Part shown: one piece after another, positions 1 to 11,335 of the stretch | Layout: each line of letters starts with the position of its first letter | How positions within the stretch are numbered: the stretch's first letter is position 1 | NCBI GenBank assembly: GCA_036346405.1 | Contig: CM070561.1 | Location: forward strand, 19,748,215-19,812,214 | Source of the DNA: Phyllostachys edulis | Taxonomy: Eukaryota > Streptophyta > Magnoliopsida > Poales > Poaceae | DNA: 64,000 nt | Reading direction: 5' to 3' | The notes under the pieces: generated by a model | The model's input: the letters and a program-made list of their open reading frames with translations, nothing else | Told to the model about the DNA's origin: nothing | Databases searched by the model: none | Made by a program: the position numbers and the translations under genes

Positions 1-599
1 GACTTTTACAGTAACATAGCGCGTATATACAATAAAACAATGCCACATGCACAGTAAGTCCCAAACAAACCAGCATCAGTAATACTTATGGACTTTTACA
101 GTAATATAACACGAAGAGAATAGTAAAACCACATTCACGTGTCTGGTGTCCTCTGTCCGGCACAACAATAAACGATGGGATAAACTGCATAGAATCGGTA
201 GTAAAAATATAGCGGAGATGTAGTAGAGGGAAATCCAGGTGACACGGGCAACAGGCGGATCAATTTTTACTACCGGTAGGGGTGCTCCCACACCATTTTA
301 CTACCGATCGCAACATGGAGCATGCTGTGCGGCGCGGTGTGACATGCGGGTTTTACTGTCAATTTCGAGGGGGCACTTGGTTTGCTGCTTGTGAGGGGAT
401 CATGGATTGTGGCCCATGCTACAGCCTGCACGCATAATAAACTATTCTACACTTAGTAGTAGAATCAGCACTCCAACCGGCCGCCCCCTCCCCCCACCCA
501 CGCGCTACTGATAGTAAAATTGTGCGCGCCCCACCCAACCTATCATAAAACCACATGTGCCCCCACGCAACCTTGTTGTGCCTTTTACTACAGTACTAC

Positions 600-860
600 A
601 AGAGATTTACTGTCATGATGAGTGCAGAGGGGTGGGTGGAGAGAGAAGTGTGGGTTAATTGCAAACTTTGAACGACAATATCTCCGAAACTGTTTATCCT
701 TTTTACAATCTGTTTGAAGCATTTTGCTGGAAAAAAATGTGCTTAGCAAAAAGGGATCCATAATGAGTATGTTTTAATGCTGTAAACAAATTACTGCACC
801 AAAAGTTTAGATTTACTGTACCTAAGCCAATCAATTATTGCATCATCTTAGCATAGCGCA
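600..860 (+). repeat. Direct repeat unit, copy 1
   Basis: This segment runs from AGATTTACTGTCATG through GCAAACTTTGAA, GGAAAAAAATGTGCTTA and ATTACTGCACC to the CCTAAGCCA box. It reappears in the same order at 1140-1400 with scattered substitutions, about 540 bp away. The copies are diverged, so the duplication is old. It is non-coding. Confidence 0.75.
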
Positions 861-1139
861 ACCGACCATAAAATTGCATGTGCCATTCAATCCACCACTC
901 CACCCCCTCTTCTGATGCCCCCTTTTACTGCAATACTACAAGAGATTTGTTGTGACCTTATGGTGCCTTTTACTACAATCTCCCTGCGCTTCTACTGTAG
1001 CACTACAAGAGATTTACTGCGACCTCATTGTGCCTTTTACTCCTGCATTGCACATATTTATTGCAACCTCATTGTGCCTTTTACTGCAACACTACAAGAG
1101 ATTTTGTTGTGACCTTGTTAAGCATTTTACTACAACACT

Positions 1140-1400
1140 ATGAGATTTACTGTCATGCTGAGCGCAGAGGGGCGGTGGAGAGAGAAGCACAAATTTATTG
1201 CAAACTTTGAAAGATAATATCTCCTAAACCATTTATCCTATTTACAATCCGTTTTAAGAGTTTTGTTGGAAAAAAATGTGCTTAATAAAAAAGAGATCCG
1301 TGATTAATATGTTTTAACGTTGTAAAGAACAATTACTGCACCGAAAGTTCATATTTACTCTACCTAAGCCAGTCAATTACCGCATCGTCTGAGCACAGAA
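1140..1400 (+). repeat. Direct repeat unit, copy 2
   Basis: Second copy of the segment at 600-860, sharing the landmarks GCAAACTTTGAA, GGAAAAAAATGTGCTTA, ATTACTGCACC and CCTAAGCCA in order. Between the copies lie several CTACAAGAGATTT boxes, so the larger period is about 540 bp. Confidence 0.75.
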
Positions 1401-1546
1401 AAGTTGGGTGGAGAGCGACATAGTGGTTGATGGTAGGTGGGAGGTGGTGGGTTTTCTTTGACCAGCCTTTGATCAAGGTGGGAAGTAGGTTTTGATCCAC
1501 ATAAGGTTGTGGGCATAGAATAGTTATTTTACACTCAGCTACATAA

Positions 1547-1548
<2 letters not shown>

Positions 1549-1587
<39 letters not shown>
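1549..1587. repeat. (GT)n microsatellite
   Basis: An uninterrupted GT run. It is preceded by a CATAGAATAGTTATTTTACAC box and followed by TAGAATAGTTTATTCTA. The same box-plus-GT arrangement recurs at 5911-5991. Confidence 0.95.
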
Positions 1588-1588
<1 letters not shown>

Positions 1589-2132
1589 TAGCGCTATTCT
1601 ACTCCTAAGCATAGAATAGTTTATTCTACGTGTAGGCCGCAGCATGGGTTGTGCAATGCACAACACACCAGCCCACGATCCCTCCCTCTACGCAGCCAAC
1701 TAGGTGCTCTCTCGGAACCAACAATAAAACCCGCACACCCCCCCAACGGCCTTCGTGGACCATGCCGCATAGCACACTCCACGTTGCAATTGGTAGTAAA
1801 AATGGCACGGAGCACTGCGTCTAGCAATAAAATCGATCCCGTCGCCCGTCTTTACTCGGATTCCCTCCTTTGCATCTCCGTCAGATGATGCATCGAGCTC
1901 CATGCGGTTTATCCGCCGCTTTTCTGATTGTGCGAATAGAGGACACATAAATTTCTTGTTCTCTACGCACTGCATAACTGTAAAAGTTGCGAAGTATTAC
2001 TAACGCTTGTTTGTTTGGGAATTACTGTGTGTGTGGAAGTGTTTTACTCATAGGAGAATTTTCTTTAACTGATGTCCATCTAGATGCGACACTGGTGTGC
2101 GAATGTATTTTTGCTTATATCTACGCGCTATG

Positions 2133-5050
2133 TGTAACATCCCAAAATTTGGTTACCAAAATTAAAATTAATAAAGTTACTATTTTATTGGATTTTTTTA
2201 GATTTAACAGAGTTTTCTTTATTTTCCTAGATTTTAAAGTTGAAAAAAAACAAAACAAAATAAAATTTATTGATTTTTTTGGGTTTTCTTGGATTTAAAG
2301 TTACAAAAAATTTAATTAATTTCTTAAATTTTCTGGAATTTAAAAAAGTTTTTTCTATTTTCCAGAAACTAAAAATAATTTATGTGCAAAAATAAAAGCT
2401 AACTTTAAGTTGAAAATAATTTTATTAAGTTAAAACTATTTCAAGGAATTTCGTGAATTGTTTTGGAATTTTTGAACTCTATTTGCTATTTTCTAAAAGC
2501 CTTTTGGATTTCTTGCCATTTTTGTAATTCAAAAAATATTAAAAATCCAGAAATTGCAATAAGCCGAATCCTTTTCCCGGCCTGTTTCCTTTTATCCTAT
2601 GCGGCCTCTTTCTTTTCGCCACGCTGGCCCGTGCCCGCCAGCCCACGCCTTCCTCTCACTCTCTTTCTTACACCTCGGTCCCGTGTGTCAGCCACTACCT
2701 CCCCTTCTTCCTCCTTTCTTTCTTCCCCACGCACCCGACCGCCATTGCCACCTCGCAAGCTCTTTGAAGCCCATGATTTTCTCCATGATTTCTCACACTT
2801 TCGATGCCATCAAGACCCTTGAACATTGTTGCTCCCATTTCCGGTCGTTTCCCCCTCATTCACGCGCATTTTCACCGTGATTGCATAATGGCCGTCGCAA
2901 ACCTTGCCGGTTGATCTCCCGCCTCTGTCCTCCTCTGCCCCTATAAAATGGAGCATCTCGTGCTCTACTCCTCCTCATCTTTTCCCCGAAGCCCCATCTC
3001 CTCTCTCCATTTCCTCTCGCCGAATTTCGAGTTTCCTTGTCGTTGGCCACAAGTACCGCTGCCGCCATTAGCGTCGCCTTCCATGGAGCTCCGCCGCCTT
3101 TGTCACCACCTCCGACTTTGCCGCGCCACGTTCTACGCCGTGAGCGCACCCTCCTCGCCGGAGCACCGCCGGAACACCATCGCTGCCATGAGGCACATCA
3201 CTTTCTCTATTTCTCTCTCTACCCATTGGTACCCTCGCTACTGACCACCGTGACGCCGTCCATCAGCAACCACCGGTTTTCGTGCACCAACGTCACTGCC
3301 ACATCATGCCATCTCAGCACAAACACTTGCGTGGCAGCCATGTGGTAGCCCGCATGGCCGCTTGCATGGCAAGCCACGCTGTTGCGCGCGCTCGGTTCAC
3401 GGTGGACCACAACAATTTTCGTGAACCCAGTCCATAGACTTGGGCCCACTTGTTAGTGACACATCGCCATTTTCCTAAAGAAAAATAATTCGGCCGGAAA
3501 ATCAAATTCACTGGCTGACATCACCATGACACAGTAAAGGGATTTTCCTTCGAAAAATAATTCCAGAAATTCCATTTCTATAATTTCATGTGAAATTCAA
3601 TCTTCCGAGAGCCCGTCCTCCTTCGTTCGAGCTCCGATTCAAGTTATTCAAATTTCTAATTTCATCTAATTTAAATATCTATCTCCTAGAATTCAAGTGA
3701 TTTAATTTGTATTTTATTTGAATTTTTCTCATTTTCGCGTATAAATTTCGACGACTTTGGAGAGTCATATTTCGACGTCGTTTTAGAACAACAATTAATT
3801 GAGAAAGGTAAGTTATATATTTGATCATGTTTGATCCCAATATTTTAAATTATTTAAAATACGTTTTAAATTATTATTGCATGCTTATTTCTATTCAATG
3901 AAATTTAAATACCTGTTTAGGCGAAATGGATAGTTGGTGGATACAAGTTTATGCACAGGCTCAATTTAGTAAATGGTTGTGGCCTAGGGGTTATTTTGGA
4001 AGTCACCCAAGTTAGTTAAGGATCGGTCTTCGAGCCGCATCTTGAAAAGCTCCACCATACTACCACAAGTCTGGAATTGGACAAACTAGGCTAAATAATT
4101 TGTAACATTCCACTCTTAGTTGTGCCATTTTGATGTGCGGGTGTCGGTTAGGCAACATTCCCACTTGGCGCAAGAGGGGACTTTCAGTGGGTGGTTAGCT
4201 CAATGGAAATGAAACCTTAGCAGACATAATGACTTTGGGATAGAGCATTGTAAAGGCCTTGTAATAATCACTTAGTCGCACACCAACGAAAGTGTGTGAA
4301 ATGTACAGTATAAGGTGATTATCTTTTGTGGGTAAAGTTGAACAACCTCTGCAGAATATAAAACTATTCAAATAGTTGTGTCCACGGTCATGGACATGCT
4401 GAGCAAAGCCACTCAAAGTTAGACTTTAATTCCGTTTTCAAAATATTTTATAAACCAGTTTATGACATGGATGGGTGTCCATGAGAAAAATTGTGGGTTG
4501 AAGCCCCGGCTTGGTGCTCGTGTTTAAGTTAGTGTTAGGTTGGTGCCAACATTAGCTTTATTAATTCAGTTAGAACTCAATTTTAGATATTGTAAAACAT
4601 GAGCTTTTGAACTTAGCTATTGTATTTAAAATATCAAATATTGCCTTTGTACAAAATAACCCTTTAAGCCTTCCTTTGATAATATCCATGCATGCATTAA
4701 CTCTGTTATGGGTGTAACATGTGGAGTGTAATTATTTGTACTCACCCTTGCTGAATAAAATATTGTTCGGAGGAGAAGGACTTTGCCAGTGCTGAAGATC
4801 TCAACGACTAGGCCACTACCCCAGTCGATTGCATGTGGCAGATTTGCTGGGCTCTACTACTTCTTTGTCTTCCGTTGTACTCTTTATTGTTGGCTTGTAA
4901 GCCTTTCTTGTAATAAATTCGGATATTTATTAATAAAGTTGTGCAAGATGTGGTTGTTACCATATTTGTTTACTGTGTACACTAGCTATTATTTTAGGGA
5001 CTAGTGTAGAATACACAGAGGATCTGGGGGTGTTACTCCCAGGTCCGACA
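2133..5050 (+). mobile_element. Solo LTR A of a Gypsy-type retrotransposon
   Basis: The element begins TGTAACATCCCAAAATTTGG and ends GGTCCGACA (2,918 bp), the termini seen in the other Gypsy LTRs of this window. The orientation follows a related LTR at 16519 that sits directly after a polypurine tract. A TATAAAAT box lies at 2942-2949. An AACTATTC box preceded by CTCTGCAGAAT near 4345-4380 recurs in solo LTR B and, inverted, in the LTRs near 9440, 28720 and 45600. No internal retroviral sequence adjoins either end, so it is a solo LTR. The flanks both read GCGCTATG (2125-2132 and 5051-5058), which is longer than the usual 5-bp duplication. The open frames inside are not credible genes. Confidence 0.85.
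2942..2949 (+). promoter_or_regulatory. TATA box of solo LTR A
   Basis: TATAAAAT follows a pyrimidine-rich stretch about 810 bp into the LTR. The position and context fit the LTR core promoter. Whether it is active is unknown. Confidence 0.55.
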
Positions 5051-5058
5051 GCGCTATG

Positions 5059-5939
5059 TCACTGTAAAAGTCACGAAATATTACCATAAAAACCAAAATT
5101 TTACTATATTTGGGTTTGTCCTTTTACTAGGTATCTAGAATTCCAGACACGGTCATATGTGGGATGAAATTTGTTTGACTGTTTTGTATGTGCTCTCTTA
5201 CTGTATTGAGGGGTCATTTTTTACTGGTTATTCCCCACAAATACTGTTCTATGGTGTTTTACTCTTGAGCTGTGTGTTATTTATTACATTTACGTAGACA
5301 TTTTACTACGTGACGTGCTTTGACTAAGTACATATGTTCCCAAATTAAAAAAATAATGTCCTATGAATGCTTTTACTGCATAATCAAGTGAATGTTACTG
5401 GATGGTTGCACAAAAACGTTTACTTGAAATATTCAATAAAACAAAATTCTACATTGACGTGCTGCAACTAAGTACATATGTTCCCAAAGAACAAACAATG
5501 TCTTACGAACCTTTTACTGCATAGTTGGGTGGATGTTACTAGATAGTTACTCAAACGTTTTACTGGAATGTTTAAAACCCAAAAAATCTACTTTGAAGTG
5601 TTGTGTGGCCTATACTTCTCGAGTATACCAGGGAGGGGCTTGATGTTGTTGAAAAATTTGAAACGGCTGTGTGATGCATGCCAGTAAAAATGAGTATTGC
5701 AATTACTTTCACAAACATTACAATTTACTGTCAGTTGGAACTGGTCTTACTGTAATCATAAGTTTACTGGACACCTATTTAGAATTTACCGCCACATCCC
5801 GTCGTAGCATGCCTTTGGGGTGTCGGGGGATTGCTAGCCCATAACTTTTTATGGGCGCGACTCTCACAGGCGTCTTGGCCTCTGTCTGCATGGTAGGCCA
5901 AGAGGGCGTAGAATAGATATTCTACACTAAGCTACAGAA

Positions 5940-5940
<1 letters not shown>
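5059..5940. repeat. Right part of the TTTTACT-rich repeat, with a 140-bp tandem duplication
   Basis: The TTTTACT motif family continues after the solo LTR. Near 5316-5448 and 5455-5592 a unit of about 140 bp is repeated: both copies carry GACGTGCT, AACTAAGTACATATGTTCCC or its near match, TTTTACTGCATA and AAACGTTTACT-like boxes in the same order. The stretch 5593-5910 holds only further motif copies. No gene is supported. Confidence 0.55.

Positions 5941-5991
<51 letters not shown>
5911..5991. repeat. Palindromic TAGAATA box and (GT)n microsatellite
   Basis: GTAGAATA and TATTCTAC face each other across two bases, a perfect 8-bp inverted pair. ACACTAAGCTACAGAATA and about 50 bp of GT follow. 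A decayed version of the same box also precedes the first GT run near 1515-1549. The LINE fragment starts shortly after this repeat. Confidence 0.75.
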
Positions 5992-5992
<1 letters not shown>

Positions 5993-6230
5993 TTTAACTA
6001 TATGCACACCAAATTTCACTTATAATATTACTCCACTAGACTTGAGTCATGATCTGCACTTCTTCATATACATATGAACAATCCACTGGCTTAAAGGTCA
6101 ACTTCAACAAATCCTATTTAATACCAATTAAAGTGCCTGAGGAGAAATTTTCTTTGCTAGCAAGAACTTTCGGATATCAGGATGGAAAACTGCCCTTTAC
6201 CAATCTGGTACTCCCCTTGGGTACTGCTAA

Positions 6231-6604
6231 TGTATTGATCTTAGATCATTACAGGGTAAACACCGCCGGGAGGATGGTCGGGTGGCAACGGCTTGAAGGG
6301 GGAGGGACTTTCGAGGAGGAAGATAGACATAGACGGAGATGAACTATTCTTTGTTCTTCTTGCTGGATTGATAATGGATACATGTTATCCCTTTTATAGG
6401 GATGACCCGACTTGACCCCTAAGAAATAATGTCTAAGGAAACCTATCTCTTACAATCCAATCCAATAATAACTTGCCTAACTAATAGATAATATCAAACA
6501 CCTAATAGATATATTTCTAAATAATAAAGCTTTCCTAATAATTGTGGGTAGTTACTGTTCACACATGAATAGTACCCGATGAACAGTCACCCTAGCCCAT
6601 GACA
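6231..6604 (-). repeat. 3' LTR of the short LTR retrotransposon
   Basis: 374-bp LTR, the direct partner of 7204-7581 with roughly one difference in ten bases. The polypurine tract lies immediately to its right (6605-6621, minus strand). Confidence 0.88.
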
Positions 6605-7203
6605 ACTACTCCCCTCCTTCCGAGACAACTCATCCTCGAGCTGTGGTGGTGGCCATGGCTGAAGCCCTAGGAGACCCTATGTTGATGAGAGGTTGCGAGG
6701 GCTACATTTGTCCTTAGAGATCATTGCCTCCATGCGTGGTTGCGGCAAACTACTTGATTCTTCTGGCGAGCATAATGATAGAATCTGGCGGCCGCATGGT
6801 AGCCTAGCGTGCTTGGTAGGGCCGTGACAGCTCCAACAACCATGAAGAGCGTGGCAGCATTGCTAAAGGTTTTGGTTCTGTTGCGGCAGGCTTTGGTGAT
6901 GCCATGGCAGGATGTGGTAGCGGCGCGGCAAGTTCCGACAGTGTCACTGTGGTTGCTGGAAACACCGTCGCCTCTTGCTGCGTCTTCTTCCCTTCTGATC
7001 TACAATCATCTTCTCTAAAGTAACATGTATGTCGAGGAAGATGGCCGCCATCTTCTTGTCGTTGTCATTGAAACTCATGGCCATCTTATTAGTGTTAGAC
7101 TTTATCATAGCCAATGACTTGGCGATAGGTCTGAAGGTCTGATCTATTGCCATAACCATGGTAGCAGAAGTCATGGGAAGGAATCGACTGCTCTGATACC
7201 AAA

Positions 7204-7581
7204 TGTAATGATCTTAGATCATTACGGGATAAACAACGCCGGGAGGACGGCCGGACGGCGACGGCTTGAAGGGGGAGGGACTTTAGAGGAGGGAGATAGA
7301 TATAGACGGGGATGAACTATTGTTTCTTTGTTCTTCTTGCTCGATTGATAATGGATACATATTATCCCTTTTATAGGAATGACCCGACTTGACTTCTAAG
7401 AAATAATCTCTAAGGAAACCTATCTCTAACAATCCAATCCAGTAATAACTTGTTTAACTAATAGATAATATCAAACACCTAATAGATAGATTCCTAAATA
7501 ATAAAGTTTTTCTAATAATTGCGAGTAGTTACTGTTCACATATGACCAATACCTAGTGGACCGTCACCCTGGCCCATGACA
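7204..7581 (-). repeat. 5' LTR of the short LTR retrotransposon
   Basis: 378-bp LTR. The primer-binding site for initiator-Met tRNA (minus strand TGGTATCAGAG, 7191-7201) lies directly inside it. The right flank GCTAA is the target duplication, after which the LINE reading resumes. Confidence 0.88.
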
Positions 7582-8764
7582 GCTAAACCCAGCGTTCATG
7601 ATTTTCCCCCTTTGACAGACAGTAGAACGAAGGCTTTCAGCTTGTTCTGCTTTCTTTTCCTATGGTGGTGGATTAACCATGGTTAATGCAGTTTCCATGG
7701 AGGGGGTCTGATATCAATGCAAAAGGTAAATCTTTGGCGGCATGGAACAAGGTCTGTAAGACGAAAGTTAACGGATGTTTAGGGGTAATCAATCTGAGAC
7801 AGCAAAATAAAGCACTACTCATGAAGAACTTGCGTAAATTCTACAACAAACACGACCTGCCATGGGTTCAACTTACATGGAATACTCACTATAATTGATT
7901 AGTCTCGCATGAACTCGAGAGAAAATGATCCTTTTGGTGGAAGGATATACTCAGACTTAGCACGTATTACAGTGGAATTGCGGCTTGTCAAGTGGGAAAT
8001 GGTGCAACTGTTTTCACTCAAATATCCTAGGCTCTGTTCATTTGCAAAACAAAAATCGGTACAGGACTTCTTTGAAAACATGTCCATTTCAGCTCAGTTC
8101 CATATGACCATATACCGCTTTCCACACAGGCATTTCAAGAATACAGCTCGCTCGTGGTGGATCTAGAGGATGTCACATTATCCCATTCGCAGCTGGACAG
8201 TTCGGGATACATATGGGGTAATGGTAACTATTCTTCAAGTAAAATCTACAACTTTCCTTTCTAAGGTATTTAGGTTCCGCCTTCTTATCAAATGGATTTG
8301 GAAAAATAGATTCATTATGAAGCTAAAGGTTTTCGCTTGGCTCTTGCTTTTGGATCGTCTAAACACAGAAGACATGCTTCGAATAAGACGAATATACGCA
8401 GGCAATAATATTCAATGTGTTTTATGTCGCCAACAATGTGAAGAAACAGTTCAGCACTTGTTCTCTGAATGTATATTCAGCCAGGCATGTTGGGAAATGA
8501 GTGGTATTCATCGGAATCTCTCACAAGACATATCTATATCATGTTAAGGTTTCGGTTTTTCAGCCTTTTTTTCATGGAAATATTTATCATTGGCGCCTGG
8601 GATATTTGGAAGCAAAGAAATGGAAGAGCTTTTTAAAACAAGCAGGCGTCATTAATAATCTGGAAAACGCTTTTCAGGCAAGAAGTAGCTCTCTATGTGT
8701 AGAGTGAAAGAACAGCTGAAACCGAAATTTTTTAACTGGCTAGACAGTTTACATTGAATTAGGC

Positions 8765-10777
8765 TACCGGGACCGAATATGCAAATCCAGACACTCTGTA
8801 TATACTACACTGATCTAGAATCACGCTAGTGCATACAAATATCAACATCGATGCAATATCATCCATACACAACGGTAAATAATAAAGTAACGCGATTTAA
8901 TGGCAAATAATGGTTTGGACTTTATGGTTGAGTTTACAATTATTCACCACGCGGGACCTAAGCACTAAATAAAGTAAATTGCAGCGAAAACAAAATAAAC
9001 TCTATGCGATGGCCCATCTCATGCTACAAGCAATCAACTAGGGTACGAGACCTAGTGACCAACCTCCTAGTAATACTCCTCCTCCAGTAGTGGCATAGAC
9101 TCTTCTTCTCCAACAACTAAGTGATGATTATTGCAAGGGTGAATATATGGAGTACTCAGCAAGTTGTGCACACATAATGCAAATATAAATGTATGGCTTA
9201 TTACAAAGGAAATAGATTGTCCTATCTTGTTTTGCATAAAGTGATATTGTATTTAAATACAATAATAGATTGGAAGCATAATTAAAAACTATAATAATAA
9301 GTAACAAGATTTAACACAAAGTTTCACCCAGTCCATCTATTTAACTCACACAGTTCTCCTTCCCAACTTGTTTTTTTGTTGTTGCAAAAATCTACCCATC
9401 GTGTAAAATCCCCGAGCATGTCTATAACTGCGGACACGACTATTCGAATAGTTTTATTAACACTCTGCAAATGTTGTACAACTTTCTTCACACGACACGA
9501 TCATCCTATTATGGCAAGCTATTAACACACCTTCGTTGGTGTGTGGCAGAGAGACCATGACAAGTCCTTTTAGAAACTCCACCCCGACATTGACCTTTCC
9601 GATGAGCTTGATTCTTACCATCGGACCCAACACACGTGAACCGGTCGAAGGGACTCACCGTTGGATTTGAGGATGGGAGCCGTCCATGATGTAGCCCACA
9701 CATGAGTCCACACCCTCCTTCCCTATGCACTAAGCGTAACCTACAACATGCCACACCCTCCTTCCCTATGCACTAAGCCTAACCTACAACATGAGGTATC
9801 AACATTGGAACTTTGTTCACAAAGCCACGAACATGCGGAGGGGTGGAAAGCGGAGAGGATGAACCCGAGATGACGTGGTCGCGGTGGTCGAAAGTCATCG
9901 GCGGCATTTTGAGCGATTTAAAACGATGGTGGCGGCTTGGCCTTGATCTGCGGTGACAAGGGTTGACGCTCCAGTGAAGGGGAAGTGAGCACCAGGTAGA
10001 ACGTGGAGCGACGAACTCGGGGGTGTGGTCGATGACGATGAAAGCTCACCAATGCCATTGCAATTTCATGGCAAAGGCTGTCGGCTGAGTTTCAAGAAGA
10101 TGAAGTCGATCTCTGCGTACGGTGAACAAAACTTGAAATCAAGGGATGGGATGGGTAGATCGGGAAGTAGAAACAGATCGAGAGAAATCTCACGAGGCGA
10201 TGAGGAACGCAACGAAGGTGGCACACGGGCGGATGAGAAGAAGACGACAACGGTGGTGTTCTTTGGGAACAACAGCGCAAGCAGTTAGGGACGTGCACCA
10301 CGCCAACCGAGATGGCGGCAGAACAAATGCTGAGTCCGGGTAGGGGGGCGGTGACAGCTGTGGAGTGGGTTGGGTGGCGGCGTGGCCCACTAGGGTTAGG
10401 GTTTGGGAGTTGGGCTGAGTGGGTTGGGGAAGGAGAGAGTAAGAGAGGGAGAAGAAGGTCACACGGAAAAGATCCGCCCACCAAGCCTTCAGATTTTAGA
10501 TAGTTTTATATTTTTAGAAAATATCAAAAAATAAAGCCTCAAAAAATAGCAAAAAAACATCTGAAAATTGAGAAAATTTAGGAAAATACTTTGGGACATG
10601 AGGAACCCAAATAAATTACTTTTCGATTTAATTGTCATTAAGATTATTCACATTAAATCGTTTTAATTTCAAAAATTCCATTTTAAGCTTTAATTAATTG
10701 AAGAAAATCCTAGAAATTTTGGAAAGTGCTATTTTGACTAAAAGACTTTTACAAGCTCTGAAAATTGGGATGTTAGA
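8765..10777 (-). repeat. 3' LTR of Gypsy element 1
   Basis: About 2.0 kb, bounded by TACCGGGACC on the left and by the polypurine tract on the right. It holds the GGACACGACTATTCGAATAGTTTT box near 9435 that other LTRs of this superfamily here share. The terminal base pair facing the tract is mutated (TC for TG). GC-rich frames near 10025-10500 are LTR sequence, not genes. Confidence 0.8.
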
Positions 10778-11335
10778 AACCTCCCCCTTAAAGTGATTCT
10801 TGACCCTGAGATTCAGGCTGGCTAGACAAAAGGTTGGGAAACTTGGCCTTCAAGTCCTCTTCACACTCCCTAGTAGCCTCACACTCGGTGTGATTGCTCT
10901 ACTAAACCTTGTGAAAGTGAATAGTCTTGCTCCTACTCAGATGCTTCGCCACATCCAAAATCCTAACGGGTTGCTCCTCATAAGTAAGGTCCTCCTGAAG
11001 TTGATTGATTCAAGCAGTGTCTATTCTGTCAGCACATGAAGATACTTCTTGAGCCAAGAGATATGGAAAACATCATGTACTACTGCCATTGACTACGGTA
11101 ACTCAAGTTGGTAAGCGACCTCACCTCTACGCTTTAAGATCTTGAATGGTCCCACATACCTAGGGAAAGATTTCCTTTGGCTTGGAACCTTTTAACACCC
11201 TTGAGCGGTGTCACCCTAAGATACACGTAGTCATTGGGCTCAAAGCTGAAATCATGATGATGATTATTCGCGTAGTTTTTGTCTAGACTGAGCTATCTTC
11301 AGCCTATCTCTAATCATAAACACTGGGTCTTCAGG

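Larger units (their letters stand above)
1..2124. repeat. Unidentified AT-rich TTTTACT-rich repeat, left part
   Basis: No coding sequence is supported here. The plus strand is crowded with TTTTACTG, TTTTACTAC and short forms such as TTTACTG, often followed by a CTACAAGAGATTT box (near 596, 930, 1008 and 1097). The same motif style resumes after the solo LTR at 5059, so both sides look like one older host repeat. The ACTACAAGAGA box resembles grass CACTA-transposon termini, but I see no paired ends or transposase, so the class is open. All open frames in this stretch are short and low-complexity. Confidence 0.5.
6231..7581 (-). mobile_element. Non-autonomous short LTR retrotransposon inserted in the LINE
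   Basis: Two LTRs of about 375 bp (6231-6604 and 7204-7581) start TGTAWTGATCTTAGATCATTAC and end GCCCATGACA. They flank only about 600 bp of internal DNA. The TSD is a perfect GCTAA (6226-6230 and 7582-7586). On the minus strand the right LTR is followed by TGGTATCAGAG (7191-7201), the initiator-Met tRNA primer site, and the left LTR is preceded by a purine tract (6605-6621), which fixes the orientation. No protease, RT or integrase is present. The internal minus-strand frame at 6944-7174 could be a gag-like leader remnant but has no diagnostic motif. Size and structure fit TRIM or small LARD elements mobilised in trans. Confidence 0.92.
6036..8764 (+). pseudogene. LINE (L1-type) reverse transcriptase remnant, interrupted
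   Basis: The LINE is truncated at its 5' end. Reading starts near 6069 with a TGLKVNFNKS motif, then LPLGTA, which is the palm-to-thumb part of plant LINE reverse transcriptase. The frame stops at 6230, where an LTR element is inserted, and resumes at 7582 with KPSVHDF. A second block (7686-7898) has FPWRGSDINAKGKSLAAWNKVC and GCLGVINLRQQNKALLMKNLRKF. The third (8170-8547) carries the reverse-transcriptase zinc-binding region: KLKVFAWLLLLDRLNTEDML, CVLCRQQCEETVQHLFSEC. Stops and frame changes separate the blocks, so it is non-functional. Its 3' untranslated end lies across the Gypsy insertion, at 19278-19402. The RT catalytic motif was lost with the 5' truncation. Confidence 0.9.

Noticed and set aside
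2463..3348. Overlapping 90-120-codon frames
   Set aside because: They are inside solo LTR A, at the same place as the non-genic frames of solo LTR B.
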